Origin: Siphonodentalium dalli
Lineage: Eukaryota; Mollusca; Scaphopoda; Gadilida; Siphonodentaliidae
DNA: 64,000 nucleotides
Assembly: GCA_032622095.1 (NCBI GenBank)
Contig: CP136061.1
Location: 85,906,324-85,970,323 of the forward strand
Direction: 5' to 3'
Shown here in pieces: positions 52,856-63,337 of the stretch (position 1 is the stretch's first letter; the number at the start of each line of letters is the position of its first letter). Made by a program: the position numbers and the translations under genes. The notes below the pieces were generated by a model. The model worked only from the letters and a program-made list of their open reading frames with translations, did no database searches and was not told where the DNA came from.

Positions 52856-55151
52856 TGTCACACCCCTTATTAAATTGTATCAAAAAGTTGAGTGGCAAGT
52901 TCTATGTTAGATATGTTGAAGTCCAGAATCTTTGATTTAAAGTGGATATGTCATAATTTGGCTATAACTATCCGCCGAATTCTATAACGGCTCTCCAGCA
53001 GTCGGTATAATATCTATAAATAGAAACATTACCTGCAACAGTTAGTCTCGTAACTGACTCAATCCTACCGATAGAGTCACGTACAGGCTGAAATTGTAAA
53101 CAATAACAAACCATACACGTGGTCGGCGGCGATCACAGAAATGTGCCAACTGTAAATATTGATTTAATTACTACTTTTACGACTAATTGTTGCCTAAATT
53201 GTCATCGCATTGTGCAAACATATACATTATATTATTTGGGCAATTCTCCGCTTTGTAGTGACAATGAAATTATACAAAATCGTGCGATCAAGTGCAGCCA
53301 TTACCTGAATTCGCGCAATACCGGGTATGTCTATTTACGCTGCCGTATTCAAATTTACTGGCCCATATCGTATATTTCAAACCCTATCACCCGATAAGAT
53401 GTCATAAACCATTTGTAAACTATAATTTACATGCTTGTTGTTTGATTTGTCATAATTTTCACCTGATTACTATTTTATTGTTTATCAGTCAAGTACATTT
53501 CGTCTTGTTTTCTGGTCACAGAACAGAAAAATAGGGTCAATAGGTTGTTCACGACTTATTTATGTGAGTGTTCTATAATAGAATGAGTATACTTGCAAGA
53601 TGAAATGACTATATTTATTTCGATACATTGCAGTTGGGGGGGGGGGGGTAACCTGCAGCAAGGTATTCCACGGGGTATCCAGCTAACAGGGACCTTGGCT
53701 AAATGGGACCTTGGCTAACTGGAACAAGAGCGAGCAAATGTCTCAAATATTAACGTGACTATCAATGGCTTGAAAATGACTGTCATCAGTGCATACAACT
53801 AATCAGTGAATTATTTGCATGTGTATCAATTCAGATTATCTGTTACTCTCACAACAACTAAAGTATTCAAGTCCAGCATAGTGACTGCCAAAAGCATTTA
53901 GTATAATTGAAGTTGCTCCACTAGACTAACAAAAGTGGTATGGAATAATGCTAGATAATGGGCTGGTTGACCGACCAACCATGAAATAGTTAGAAATTAT
54001 GGAATTGTGTGTATAATATGCACAATGACGTAGGTTTGCAGATATCAGCAATTTATAGAATAATATTTCCAATTGCAGCCTGCTAAATGACCTCTTTATG
54101 TATTTATTTTCAAAATATGTCAATTCTAGTTGAATTGGAGCTTAACAAATGATATTTCATCATTATCATGGATATGTCTACAAAATTGTCAACAATGACC
54201 CGAAAGTGAAGATTAAGTTCACTGTCCTGAGATATTGTCAGCTTAAAATGTATTACAGCCAAAATAGCCAAAACACATGTTTGGATCATGTAATAGCTTG
54301 CAGGGGAAACTGATATCCCAATGGATATGCAGTACCTGAGATAAGCTGGGAAATTTATAATTTGTAAATTGGATGCATAAACCTTTCAGTGAAAAACAAT
54401 TATAGCAGTTCTTTTAGTTTGAAATGTTCCATTTTATAAGTTATACCTTATAGAGTAAGTTATACTGGTGTTTTTGTGCACCTTTCAGATTTTGATGGTT
54501 TAGTACTGTATATGTCCACTTCCATCGATTCATTAGAATTTCCATTTAGCAGTGTCCAATTTGACCACCCAGGTAGACCTAGAATACTCTCATGACACAC
54601 TCACCTGGAAACTCCAATACATGATTGCATGTATGTGTGTAATTGTACCGGTATGTGGTACTGCCTATCAGCCAGTTAAAAAAAAAATCTTTATTAAACT
54701 CTTTTTCAATTAAATCAGCTTCTGAAACATGGTAAACTGTCACTTGAACTAGAGCAGATAACTTTCTAGTCATATGAGTGATATCAGTAGGGTTTTATGT
54801 GGTTTTAGCAGCTGGTTTTAGACCAAAATTAGTGAAATTTTGGGGGTGGGTGACCAAAAATTTGAATAAAAAAAAATGTTTTTTTGCAGGTTTGGGGTGG
54901 TGGTTCCCCGAAAATACCAGATGCAAAACACGGCATACCTTCCAGCAATTTGTTTTATTATAATATACATGTAATATTATATCAATTGGGATAATGCATG
55001 ATGAAATTCAACCACTGGGAATCACAATTTTTAAATGTCAGGTCAGGCTACTTATTTTCTGGCTTGGTACATGAACTGCCCTGGTCAATATTAATTCAAT
55101 ACAAAATGTTGATTTAAATACATTAAATTCTAGTATAATTGATTAAAGGGA
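52856..55151. other. AT-rich non-genic body of duplication unit, copy 3 (partial)
   Basis: Counterpart of copy-1 bases 1906-4110. It contains the G-run (near 53636), a slightly diverged set of 17-bp GCTAACTGGGACC repeats, and 80 bases at 53751-53830 missing from copies 1 and 2. No gene is supported. Confidence 0.6.
53751..53830. other. 80-bp indel specific to copy 3
   Basis: Copies 1 and 2 read CTCAAATAT followed directly by TCAGATTATC. Copy 3 has 80 additional bases between them. No target-site duplication of three or more bases is evident, so a deletion in the common ancestor of copies 1 and 2 is as likely as an insertion in copy 3. Confidence 0.85.
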
Positions 55152-55580
55152 CATGTCGTGAACAGATATATACAATTTCCATGGTCATAAGAAGGGAATT
55201 AGGGGTCCTTGGGGCCTTGCTTCCCTCCTATGGTGTACTTGTTGACTTAAAATTGGGTAGAAACCCCTATTTTCATATCAACATCCCTCTCCCTTGAATA
55301 TGTGTCTCAAACTGGAGCTGTAAATTTTTTTCAGTAAATGCCTACTAAATGGACATCTCCTGCACAGATATATAGCATGTCCATGCTCACAAAAAGGGAA
55401 TTCGTGGTTACTGGGGGCCTTCTTCCCTCATATGGTAGGCCTACATGTATATAGACTTGAAAATTGAAGAAAAAACATACTTCCAAATGCATATCAGCAT
55501 CCCATGAATGTGTCTCCACCCTGGAGCTCTAGTATATTTGATTAAAGGGACGTCTCCTCCACAGATATATACAATTTCCA
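55140..55580. repeat. ~205-bp degenerate tandem repeat (two units plus part)
   Basis: Landmarks recur at about 55141, 55345 and 55543: GATTAAAGGGAC or AAATGGACATCTCC, ACAGATATATA, CCATGGT/CCATGCT, AAGGGAATT, CTTCCCTC, and CTGGAGCT. The first unit grows directly out of the end of duplication copy 3. No gene. Confidence 0.75.
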
Positions 55581-55589
55581 TGGTTATCG

Positions 55590-56115
55590 ATCTAGATCAA
55601 AACGATCAAGGGAATGTTCAACACCGACCTGACAAACACCTCTACAGTACAGGATTCAAAGTGCCACAATTTTATGGTTAGTTTAATAGGCTACCGGTAT
55701 ATATGATCTATTTTATCTCATGTAAAGTAAAATATAATATTATAATAATTTCTCATAATAATCATGCAATCTAAAGTTCATATTTTAGAACACCAGCGGT
55801 CTCCAGTCAGATTCGAACTGACAATCCCCTCAGTGTAAACTGAGGTGCACTCACCAATGTGCTGTAGAAACTGATATAAAACTGGCATTAAAAAACAAAC
55901 AAATTTGAGTAAACCCCCCCCCCCCCCCCCCCCGGCCAATGCATGTACTAATACTATGAATTGTTTATTATTTTCTTTACATGTGACAAAATAGATCATA
56001 TATACCGGTAGCTTATAAAACAAACCATAAATTGTGGCGCTTTGAATCCTGTACTAGTAGAGGTATTTGTCGGGTCGGTGTTGAAAATTCCCTTGAGTGT
56101 TTTGATCTACTAGTA
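55590..56115. repeat. Inverted repeat of ~145-bp arms enclosing a tRNA-like sequence
   Basis: Arm 55590-55740 matches the reverse complement of about 55960-56115 at roughly 90 percent by eye. Shared blocks include TCAACACCGAC, GTACAGGATTCAAAG, ACCGGTATATATGATCTATT and CATGTAAAG. The ~220-bp loop holds a tRNA-like sequence (55799-55871) and a run of about 19 C (near 55916). It could be a MITE or an inverted duplication of a host exon. Confidence 0.82.
55799..55871 (-). tRNA. tRNA-like sequence, Val(UAC)-like, possibly pseudo-tRNA or SINE head
   Basis: On the minus strand 73 nt fold as a cloverleaf. The acceptor is GTTTCTA against TGGAGAC (7 pairs including two G-U wobbles). The D stem is GCAC/GTGC with loop ATTGGTGA. 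The anticodon stem is CCTCA/TGAGG, with loop GTTTACAC holding TAC. The variable region is GGATT and the T arm is GTCAG-TTCGAAT-CTGAC. The T loop fits a pol III B box, and the D region partly fits an A box. The anticodon loop is 8 nt instead of 7, so this may be a decayed tRNA or the tRNA-derived part of a SINE. No CCA is encoded and no pol III T-run terminator was noted immediately downstream. Confidence 0.5.
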
Positions 56116-56183
56116 CATGTAGACATTGATGACGGCGCCGGATTATTTTCATCATTCGGTATAAAACTTGGTATTCGCTCCAT
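56013..56183 (-). CDS. Candidate 56-residue exon ORF behind a strong acceptor
   Basis: On the minus strand a pyrimidine-rich tract ending TTTCATTTAG (AG at 56186-56185) is followed by ATGGAGCGAATACC and a 56-codon frame. The frame is rich in Ser, Thr, Arg and Lys, with RSKHSREFSTPTRQ in its middle, and ends at a TAA at 56015-56013. The C-terminal half is encoded within the right arm of the inverted repeat. The left arm encodes a related but interrupted peptide on the plus strand. The family is not recognised; it may be a host exon copied in inverse. Confidence 0.3.
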   Translation of the reverse strand: MERIPSFIPNDENNPAPSSMSTCTSRSKHSREFSTPTRQIPLLVQDSKRHNLWFVL

Positions 56184-56186
56184 TCT

Positions 56187-56790
56187 AAATGAAATTAATA
56201 AAAATTGATTACACACAAGAAAGACATTCTTAATTTTAACTGTATCATTGCTAAAAAATCAACATATGAAATTATGAATCATGATTGATTGACCTTTCAA
56301 GATTCATAAACAGCAATAGTCACAAAATGTCACAGGACAAATGAACCCATCGGCCCATCGTGGAATTTTTGGTGTCAAAATAATGGTCTGAGTGTTGCTA
56401 AGAAATCAACATCTAAATATACATTATGGGCCAGCGACTTTTTCGCCTATGAATAAAAAACAAACCCCACATGCTTGAAACGCATGAGTCGAAAACAGGT
56501 AACTGGTCACAATTAAACACACTTTTCATATCATTCCCGAAATCAATAAACACTGTAACTGTTGTATACTGAAACACTAATGGTGTAACTTATTGATTAT
56601 CGATATAAATAGATGTAATCAAATATAAATTGTAGATAAAAATGATGATCTTACTGTAGTAATACAAATCGTAAATAAATTGCAATCGAAAATATCACGT
56701 GTCAACCGCATCTCATGAATATATCCATGAGCTCAGCCTATACCAGGCCTCAAATACGTTTGCTGGCCTGGGTACTAGGCTAGCAACAGT
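56187..56790. other. AT-rich intergenic DNA
   Basis: No gene, tandem repeat or RNA is supported here. Only short spurious frames are present. Confidence 0.5.
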
Positions 56791-56931
56791 ATGACTGCAT
56801 GGCTGGAGAAGCCGGCCGCCTGTACCACTGTAGATATAGAACCTGTTGATTCATCTACTATATTTCTAAATGGAAGAAGAAAGCGATCGGCAAAAAAGTT
56901 ATTGGCTCGTCATTCCAACATGATCCTATAG
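56791..56931 (+). CDS. Small ORF of 46 codons with coding-like composition
   Basis: ATG at 56791, TAG at 56929-56931. The peptide has an acidic middle (TTVDIEPVDSS) followed by a strongly basic stretch (NGRRKRSAKKLLARHSN), which is unlike the low-complexity noise around it. The local sequence is richer in GC. No splice donor or Kozak context decisively supports it, and the family is not recognised. It could be a chance ORF or a fragment of a nuclear-protein exon. Confidence 0.22.
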   Translation: MTAWLEKPAACTTVDIEPVDSSTIFLNGRRKRSAKKLLARHSNMIL

Positions 56932-57924
56932 CGCTTGCAAGTTCACGAAGTGAAAGAATATGTGCAAGGAGGGTGGGTGCAAGAGGGCATTGGCGGTGTT
57001 TGACTTGCGGCGCTTTTTGCAGCCAATTTTGCAAATGCGCTGTGTATATAGTGAGCGGTGAAATCCAAATTGGGCCTTAGTTTGCAAGTTACCCCATTGG
57101 TATAAAAATGTGTAACAAACTTTTTATGGAAGGTAAATCCATATATCATTTACGAAAATGACTCGTGGCCTTATCTGAATTGGCGGAAGCTATGTGTGGT
57201 AAGACTATTTGTGAGTTTTCGCAAATAACAGAATCATGACTATTCAGACAAACTGTCACTCGTCAACTAGTAGCACCCATATGTTATCGTTTTTTGGTTT
57301 TGGTTTTTTGGGGAAAAAATGGAGCATTTCCTACCTAAAATGTAAACCTTATTACCATAAATATACCCACAAATGTTGAGATAATAGGCAAAACTATAAC
57401 CCGCCCCAGTGCCATAAAATTCAAAACAAAGCCATCACTGACAATAGGAACCAATAATGTTGAATAATGCGACGTATTTGGTTTTATTTAATATCAATCA
57501 CACATAAGAAGTGTCAGCCTGTAACAAGAAATTCAATTAATTGAGGAAAAAAACCCACTGTCCTGAGTGGTATTGATAAGCTATTGGAGGGTCTACCACT
57601 TCGCATGCAAAATAACACGAATGACATTAACAGCTTGAAGATGGGAATGACCCACCATATATGGTAGATATTCAACCAGGCTCTGCTTAAGTTTGTTAAT
57701 TGATGACTGATGTACATGTACAGTACACACAAATAGTAGTAACAATTAACGTTATGATTTTGAAACTAACCATGCTAGAATACTGACAGTAAGGTGGTAT
57801 TAACTACTACGAGTACTATTAATAATAAAAGTACTATTCTATCATAATATATGTGGGCATGATGTATGGGAAATATTAAAGGACAAACCAATAGTTACAA
57901 TACAATTATAACAATGTTTTTTAA
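56932..57924. other. AT-rich intergenic DNA
   Basis: Contains a TTTTGG-rich stretch (57290-57320) and minus-strand open frames at 56943-57149 and 57514-57732 with no recognisable domain or splice context. No gene is supported. Confidence 0.45.
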
Positions 57925-58480
57925 TTAAGCGCAAGAAGAGCTAAATGCACTTAAGCACAATAATGAATATTCCTTATCGCATTTAAGCGCAATAAGGGAA
58001 TCTCTATTGTGCTTAAGCATAATAAAGGAATATTTAATTGCTCTTAAGCGCAATGAAGAATATTCAAATTGCGCTTATAAAGCCCAATAAGGAATCTCTT
58101 AATAAGGAATAATATATTATATATAGACATTATAGTACATATACAACTCCTTATAATTCAGGTGGTGTAGTCCATCTTCATGGTACAATGGGTGGAACAA
58201 ATATAGGATTATTCTACTATTTGCAGAAGGGTGATCTAATGAGAGAGATATTAATTGCGCTTAAGTGCAATGGGGATGTAATTGCGGTTAAGCGTAATAA
58301 GGAATGTGTTATTGCAATAAGAATATTCCTTATTGCTTAAGCGCAATAAGGTATATCAAATTGCGCTTAAGCACAATCATCACTTAAGGAACATTCCTAT
58401 TGCACATAAGCTCCATGAGAAATATTCTCATTGGGCTTAAGCGCAATTAGAGATCCCTTAAGTTATTGCGGTTAATCGAA
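57925..58480. repeat. Cluster of about 13 ATTGCGCTTAAGCGCAAT palindromes
   Basis: Near-palindromic 18-mers with consensus ATTGCGCTTAAGCGCAAT recur irregularly, for example near 57926, 57950, 57980, 58008, 58038, 58068, 58253, 58280, 58335, 58362, 58398, 58430 and 58466. Most are followed by AAGGAAT or GAATATTC. Some are half-sites, others nearly perfect hairpins. Spacing is mostly 25-35 bp with one gap (58100-58250). Confidence 0.8.
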
Positions 58481-58492
58481 ATTGTCTATTAA

Positions 58493-58790
58493 ATGTCAAT
58501 TTGGTTTCCCATAGAGATCATCAATGATGTCTATGCACAAGGGATCCACGCCAATCTTCTCTGTTGGGATTCCAATTGTTGGATTATTAAATATGCACAT
58601 ATGCTTAAGATACAGTCGCGCACAAGGCACGCTCCTGTAGGTCGGGTTTTGGCCCCCAGTGAATTAAAATGTCTTTGAAATAATCGGTCTCTCCCCATAA
58701 ACATCCATATATTCAAAATACATGTTTCTGGAGCAGAATTAGGTAGTCCATATTGGACGCCATAATGGAATTTAATTTTCTGTTTAATTT
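58493..58790. other. Intergenic DNA without supported gene
   Basis: Overlapping short frames on both strands (61 codons each) have no domain, so neither is annotated. A small palindrome, TAGTCCATATTGGAC, lies near 58743. Confidence 0.4.
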
Positions 58791-58811
58791 TCAGACATAT
58801 TTATTAGTTAT

Positions 58812-59018
58812 TTGGATGGAGTTATCATTAAACCTCACATCCTTATATTGGTTATGTGGATGGGGTTATCATTAAACCTCACATCCTTATATTGGTTATG
58901 TAAGATGGAGTTATAATTAAACCTCACATCCTTATATTGGTTATTTAAATGGAGTTATCATTATACCTCACATCCTTATATTGGTTATTTAGATAGAGTT
59001 ATCATTAAACCTCACATA
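58812..59018. repeat. 44-bp tandem repeat, about five units
   Basis: The unit is built of GGTTATNTGGATGGAGTTATC, ATTAAACCTCACATC and CTTATATT. CACATCC recurs at 58836 and 58880 and at similar spacing onward. The last unit decays at 59016. Confidence 0.9.
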
Positions 59019-59204
59019 AGTGTGTTGGGGATTTTGAACCTTGACTTGGGACCTTTGGTTTTGGTGAGTTTGAAGCCTGTTTACATTTCGAAATGTTGTC
59101 AGTTTTGTATCGTCTGCAGCGGAACTCGGCATGTTGAAGCAAAAGTTACAAGGCATTGCACCGGTATGATTTTGGCATTGTTGAACAGAAAAGAAATACA
59201 GAAT

Positions 59205-60080
59205 ACAAATTAGTATCAAATGATAAAATGTATACTATACGTAACGAGACTATAATACAAATGAAAAAATTGGGGAGAGGTGGGCGATACGGGGAAATAT
59301 GGGTTGATACCGATATAAATTTGTAGAGCGATAATGACCAATGTTGATATATTATGCATCTCAACTCTACTGTTGCAACAAGGCTATAACATAGGGGGGT
59401 CAGAATCTTAGTTATCTCTATATAGTGCCAGAATAGTTATTTATGGACTTCTATAGTGGTACAATGCATATTAGAATCAAATGATAAAAATATGTATATA
59501 ACACAACTATACCAATGAAAATAAAAATAATAATTTGGGCCGGGATTAGATGTTGGGTTTGTAATATGGAGAAAAAGGAGTTCATACGATGAACTGACAT
59601 ATATTAATAGACCTATTGCGATCAATGTTGCCATGTAATGCATCGCAACTGTACTGTAGCGACAATGATATAAAATTGGGGGGGGGGGGTCTGAAATTAT
59701 CTCTATCTCTATAGATGTCACCAGAATTATATAGAAAGGAATAGCAATTGATATACGTATACGGCATAGTAATACCATAGACATAAGTATCACATGATAC
59801 AAATATGTATGTAACTCGACTATACCGATGAAAAAAAAAAAAAAATTGGACCGCGATTAGAGGTTGGGTTGGTTACATGTGGATAATTGGATATGCGGTT
59901 CATACCGATGAAACGATATAAATTAGTAGAGCGATAAAGACCAATGTTGACACTTAGTCAGGCTATGCGAGATAATAGGGGTTGATACGATAGACCAAAA
60001 TAAATTTGTCGAGTGATAGTGACCAATGTTGACGTATAAAGTAACGTGACTGTACTGTCGCACAATTATCAGGTAGAAAT
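59205..60080. repeat. Degenerate tandem repeat of ~260-315 bp, three to four units
   Basis: Landmarks recur: ATCAAATGATAAAA (59214, 59473; ATCACATGATACAAA at 59788), ACTATACCAATGAAAA-like sequence, GAGCGATAATGACCAATGTTGA (about 59326, 59937, 60013), and ACTGTACTGTNGC. It includes a G-run near 59680 and an A-run near 59833. The 121-codon minus-strand frame at 59437-59802 falls within this repeat, has no recognisable domain, and is not called as a gene. Confidence 0.72.
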
Positions 60081-60149
60081 GGTCCAATATGTACCCTGGT
60101 GTCCAATATGGAGCAGCTCAGAAAACATTCGCAGGGCCCTAAATTTTAT

Positions 60150-60690
60150 TTAACACAGGATTTCCCATTCAAATCGATGTATGTCGATAAAACTGTTACT
60201 TTTCAAAATTTTAAGCTGAGACTTGGTGTGTCTGCGTGGAATACTTATATATTCCTAAAATGACAGGTTCCAGCACGTAATTATGTTTTAGATGGAAGAA
60301 ATTAAATTTTTTCGATGATAAATGTTAACATAGGATTTGCCATTCAAATCGATTTATGTCGATAAAACTCTTATTTTTCAAAGTTTTAAGCTGAGACTTG
60401 GTATGTCTGCGTGGAATACTTATATATTCCTAAAATGACAGAGTCCATTACATAATTAAGTTTTAGATGGAAGTAATGAATTTTTTGCGATGATAAATTT
60501 TAATATGGGATTTTCCAATTCAAATCGATTTATGTCGATAAAACTGTTTTTTTTTCTTCAAAATTTTAAGCTGAGACTTGGTGTGTCTGCGTGGAATACT
60601 TATATATTCATAAAATGACAGGGTCCAGCACGTAATTATCTTTTAGATGGAAGAAATTGATTTGTTTCGATGATAAAAATCCAGCGTGGG
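60150..60690. repeat. ~177-bp tandem repeat, three units
   Basis: GCTGAGACTTGGTNTGTCTG recurs at 60215, 60390 and 60570 (175 and 180 bp). Each unit runs from AACATAGGATTTNCCATTC through TATGTCGATAAAAC, GCGTGGAATACTTATATATTC and TTTTAGATGGAAG to GATGATAAAT. No coding function. Confidence 0.92.
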
Positions 60691-60945
60691 CTGGGCGCTC
60701 AAATTGTAAACAATCATTTTCTCAAGTGTCGTTTTGGTCAAAATATCGCTTTCTCGACGGAGAGATCTGATCCGAATAATAGCTAAGATTTTACCGATTA
60801 TGGTACATTTTTAGAGAATCGAGTGGAAAAAACTTTTGCAGATCAAACACGCGAATTCTGCCAATTACAGTTGTAGACGAGCGCTGTCAGAATCAGATTG
60901 ACAACAAACACTTACAAATTGAACAACTGCAGGCATCAAACTCAC

Positions 60946-61047
60946 CCTTTTGGGAGGTAAATCCAATAAAACGATATCAAAACAATCCTTCCTAAGCACA
61001 TTCAAAGATATCCCACAAGTTTTTAATATCTTAGGACGCAGAAACAC
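60946..61047 (-). CDS. Weak candidate exon with consensus splice donor
   Basis: On the minus strand a frame through CGISLNVLRKDCFDIVLLDL ends at CCCAAAAGG/GTGAGTTTG, a strong donor (60946/60945). A matching acceptor is not convincing; the nearest AG is inside GACTGAG near 61056, and the frame has a TGA just upstream. The protein is not recognised. The only other support is composition. Confidence 0.2.
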
Positions 61048-61092
61048 TCAGTCGAAATGAGTGAATTTAATTCACGCTTCCGAGACGAAGCG
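61046..61092. repeat. Three consecutive short hairpins before the LTR
   Basis: Back to back lie ACTCA-GTCGAAA-TGAGT (61046-61062), GTGAATT-T-AATTCAC (61061-61075) and CGCTTC-CGAGAC-GAAGCG (61075-61092). Adjacent hairpins overlap by one or two bases. They sit eight bases before the proposed LTR start and could belong to host DNA or to an LTR longer than proposed. Confidence 0.6.
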
Positions 61093-61099
61093 AGACATG

Positions 61100-61223
61100 T
61101 GTTATGATGATAAGAAGAAGTAACGATCCGCTTCATTTTGTTATAAATGATTCCTGTTTTTGTGTGAACCTTTTCCGGTTAATAAATATCATCATGGCCT
61201 CGTATCACGACACAATTACAACA
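61100..61223 (+). mobile_element. Probable 5' LTR of a Ty3/gypsy element
   Basis: It starts TGTTATGATG and ends TTACAACA immediately before the primer-binding site, giving TG...CA ends with short inverted TGTT/AACA. It contains a TATAAA-like box (61142) and an AATAAA signal (61181). The right boundary is well fixed by the PBS. The left boundary is a best guess, since the 3' LTR lies outside the window and cannot be compared. Confidence 0.6.
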
Positions 61224-61240
61224 TGGTGTCAGAAGTGAGC
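61224..61240 (+). promoter_or_regulatory. Primer-binding site, tRNA-Leu-like
   Basis: TGGTGTCAGAAGTGAG directly follows the LTR. It is complementary to a tRNA 3' end of the type ..CTTCTGACACCA, as in tRNA-Leu, the primer commonly seen in this element group. Confidence 0.7.
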
Positions 61241-61254
61241 CATTTCTAAACGAA

Positions 61255-61716
61255 ATGGACAAGTTTGGGCCTCCAGAGGTGATGTCATTTGAAGGGAATA
61301 TATCTGACAACTGGTCTAGATGGAAGCAAGAGTTCGAATTCTTCTTGACAGCCACTGAGAGAGACGGCAAAAGTAACAAAATAAAAACGTCAATCCTGTT
61401 GACCCGAATTGGTAAACGAGGACGTGAAATTTACAATACTTTTCAGTTTGGCGAAGCTGCAGGCGAGAATATGAACTATGACATTGTTATAGCGAAATTC
61501 GAAACCTATTGCAAACCCAGGAAGAATTTGACTCTCTTAAGATATGTCTTTTTCACTAGTAAACAAAGTGAAGGTGAAAGTTTTGATGATTTTGTTACTG
61601 AACTGAAACAAAAAGCGAATGGCTGTGAATTAGGAGGGCTCAAAGATACTTTGATTAGGGACATCATTGTCTGCGGTATCTCGGATAATAGGCTCAGGGA
61701 ACGTCTTCTCCGATAA
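61255..61716 (+). pseudogene. gag: Gag capsid part, ended by an in-frame TAA
   Basis: It gives 153 residues. The N-terminal FGPPEVMSFEG and NWSRWKQEFEFFLTAT, the later FETYCKPRKN, and SFDDFVTELKQKANGCE..LIRDIIVCGI are the usual conserved blocks of gag in Mag-like elements. The reading frame continues in phase after the TAA with TLELGHAAEE-like sequence, so the stop is a lesion inside gag and not its natural end. Confidence 0.85.
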
Positions 61717-61785
61717 TCTGAACTTACTCTTGATAAAACTCTCGAACTTGGACATGCTGCTGAAGAAACTCGAGTTCATGCCAAA

Positions 61786-63336
61786 ATGTTGGAACGAGCT
61801 AATTCTACAAATGCGCATGCCAATGTTGATTATGTTAAGAAGAAAACACATGTGCATTCTAATAAAGGTGCTACTGGTTATCCAAAAACTCCACAGGACA
61901 TAATACAGAAATGTCAATATTGTTCAAAATCACATAAACGTGGTGACTGTTTTGCATGGGGGAAAATCTGTAGAAGAAAAAATCATTATTCAAACTCTCT
62001 GGCATGTACGAAGTCGAAGAACAATCGTAAAACTCTTCACGAAGTTGAAACAGGATTCTTCATCGGTACAGTTGACTGTAAAGTGCAAGATGATCCAGAA
62101 AAGGAAGTGCAAACAGATGACTCTTCTGAAATCAACAATTTTGTATATTCAGTGCAACGATCTGAATGGATGGTAAACATTCGATCGAATAACAGTGATG
62201 TTCAATATAAACTTGATACAGGGGCTCAATGTAACGTTATGCCAATGTCTACATTCAAGAATATGTCTCACTCAAAGCTCCATCCGTGCAAAGTGAAATT
62301 AACTGCATATAATGGAGGTGAAATTCCTGTTGTTGGTAAGGCACTAATCCGACTAGATCACCAAAATTCTACAGTTCCAGTGTTGTTTATCGTTGCCGAA
62401 ACAGACTCTCCACCTTTAATTGGACTGGAAACATGTGAGAAGTTAGGATTCGTAAAGAGAGTTCTGATGATCAAAACTGACAATAAAATCCCAGACTTTG
62501 TCAATGACTATGAGGATGTTTTTGGTGAAATAGGTTGTTTAGACAAAATTCATCGAATTGAACTGAAACAAGATGTTACACCAGTAATTCAGGCTGCCAG
62601 GATAATTTCACAATCTCTATATGAACCTCTCAAAGAAGAGTTGAACAGGATGGAAAAAATGGACATAATCGAAAAGGTGACTGAACCAAGTGACTGGGTG
62701 AGTTCTCTCGTTGTGGTACAGAAATTTTCAGGAAAAATTCGTGTTTGTGTCGACCCAAAGGACTTAAATAAAGCTATCAAGCGTCATCATTACCATCTGC
62801 CAACCACTGAAGAAATCGTTGCAAAGATGTCAGGGGCGAAGATATTCAGTAAAATTGACGCATCTTCTGGATACTGGAATTTGAAAGTTGATGCAGAATT
62901 ATTAACATTCAATTCACCATTTGGCAGATGGCGTTTCAAGCGGCTTCCATTTGGAATCCTATCGGCAAGCGAACTATTCCAATGGGACATTGCAGAAATA
63001 ATCCAGGAACTACCTGGCACAGAAAATTCGCAAGATGATATTATTATATGGGCAGATAATCAACAATTACATGACGCACGACTTAAAGCTGCTCTTGACA
63101 GGGTGCGATCTTCTGGACTGAATTTAAATGAATCAAAATGTGTCTTCAGTGAGAATAGAGTTATATATTTGGGACATATTATTTCTTCAAAAGGACTGAA
63201 AGCTGATCCTAGTAAAATAACAGCTATCTTGGAAATGCCTGCTCCTGAAAACAAGAAGGACCTACAAAGATTCTTGGGTATGGTGAACTATCTCGGAATT
63301 CTTCCGAATCTCTCATCATTGACAGATCCTTTTTAG
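61786..63336 (+). pseudogene. pol: Zinc knuckle, protease and reverse transcriptase part
   Basis: 516 open residues, counted from the first ATG after the gag stop. A knuckle-like segment (CQYC...C...C, residues 43-74) lacks the usual second CxxC. The protease motif DTGAQCN starts at residue 144 (62215). RT blocks: RVCVDPKDLNKAI (319-331), FSKIDASSGYW (354-364), LPFGILSASELFQ (387-399), the catalytic block reading QDDIIIWAD (416-424) where VDD or YxDD is expected, then LGHIISSKGL and LQRFLGMVNYLG. About two or three residues are missing before TFNSPFG, and several more before QDD. The frame ends in a TAG where RT normally continues to RNase H. Confidence 0.9.
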
Positions 63337-63337
63337 A

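Larger units (their letters stand above)
51237..55151. repeat. Segmental duplication unit, partial copy 3
   Basis: This stretch corresponds to about 281-4110 of copy 1 in the same orientation, with more substitutions than copies 1 and 2 show between themselves. It starts abruptly inside the LINE remnant, where the inverted 83-bp satellite ends, with GTAC shared at the join. It stops at GATTAAAGGGA before the minisatellite part of the unit. It has the uninterrupted site that carries the 2.2-kb insertion in copy 2, and 80 extra bases at 53751-53830. Confidence 0.93.

Noticed and set aside
59437-59802. 121-codon minus-strand frame
   Set aside because: It lies across a degenerate ~260-315-bp tandem repeat, includes a homopolymer-encoded Pro run, and has no domain.
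61630-61917. Minus-strand and alternate-frame ORFs over gag-pol
   Set aside because: They are shadows of the recognised plus-strand gag-pol frame.
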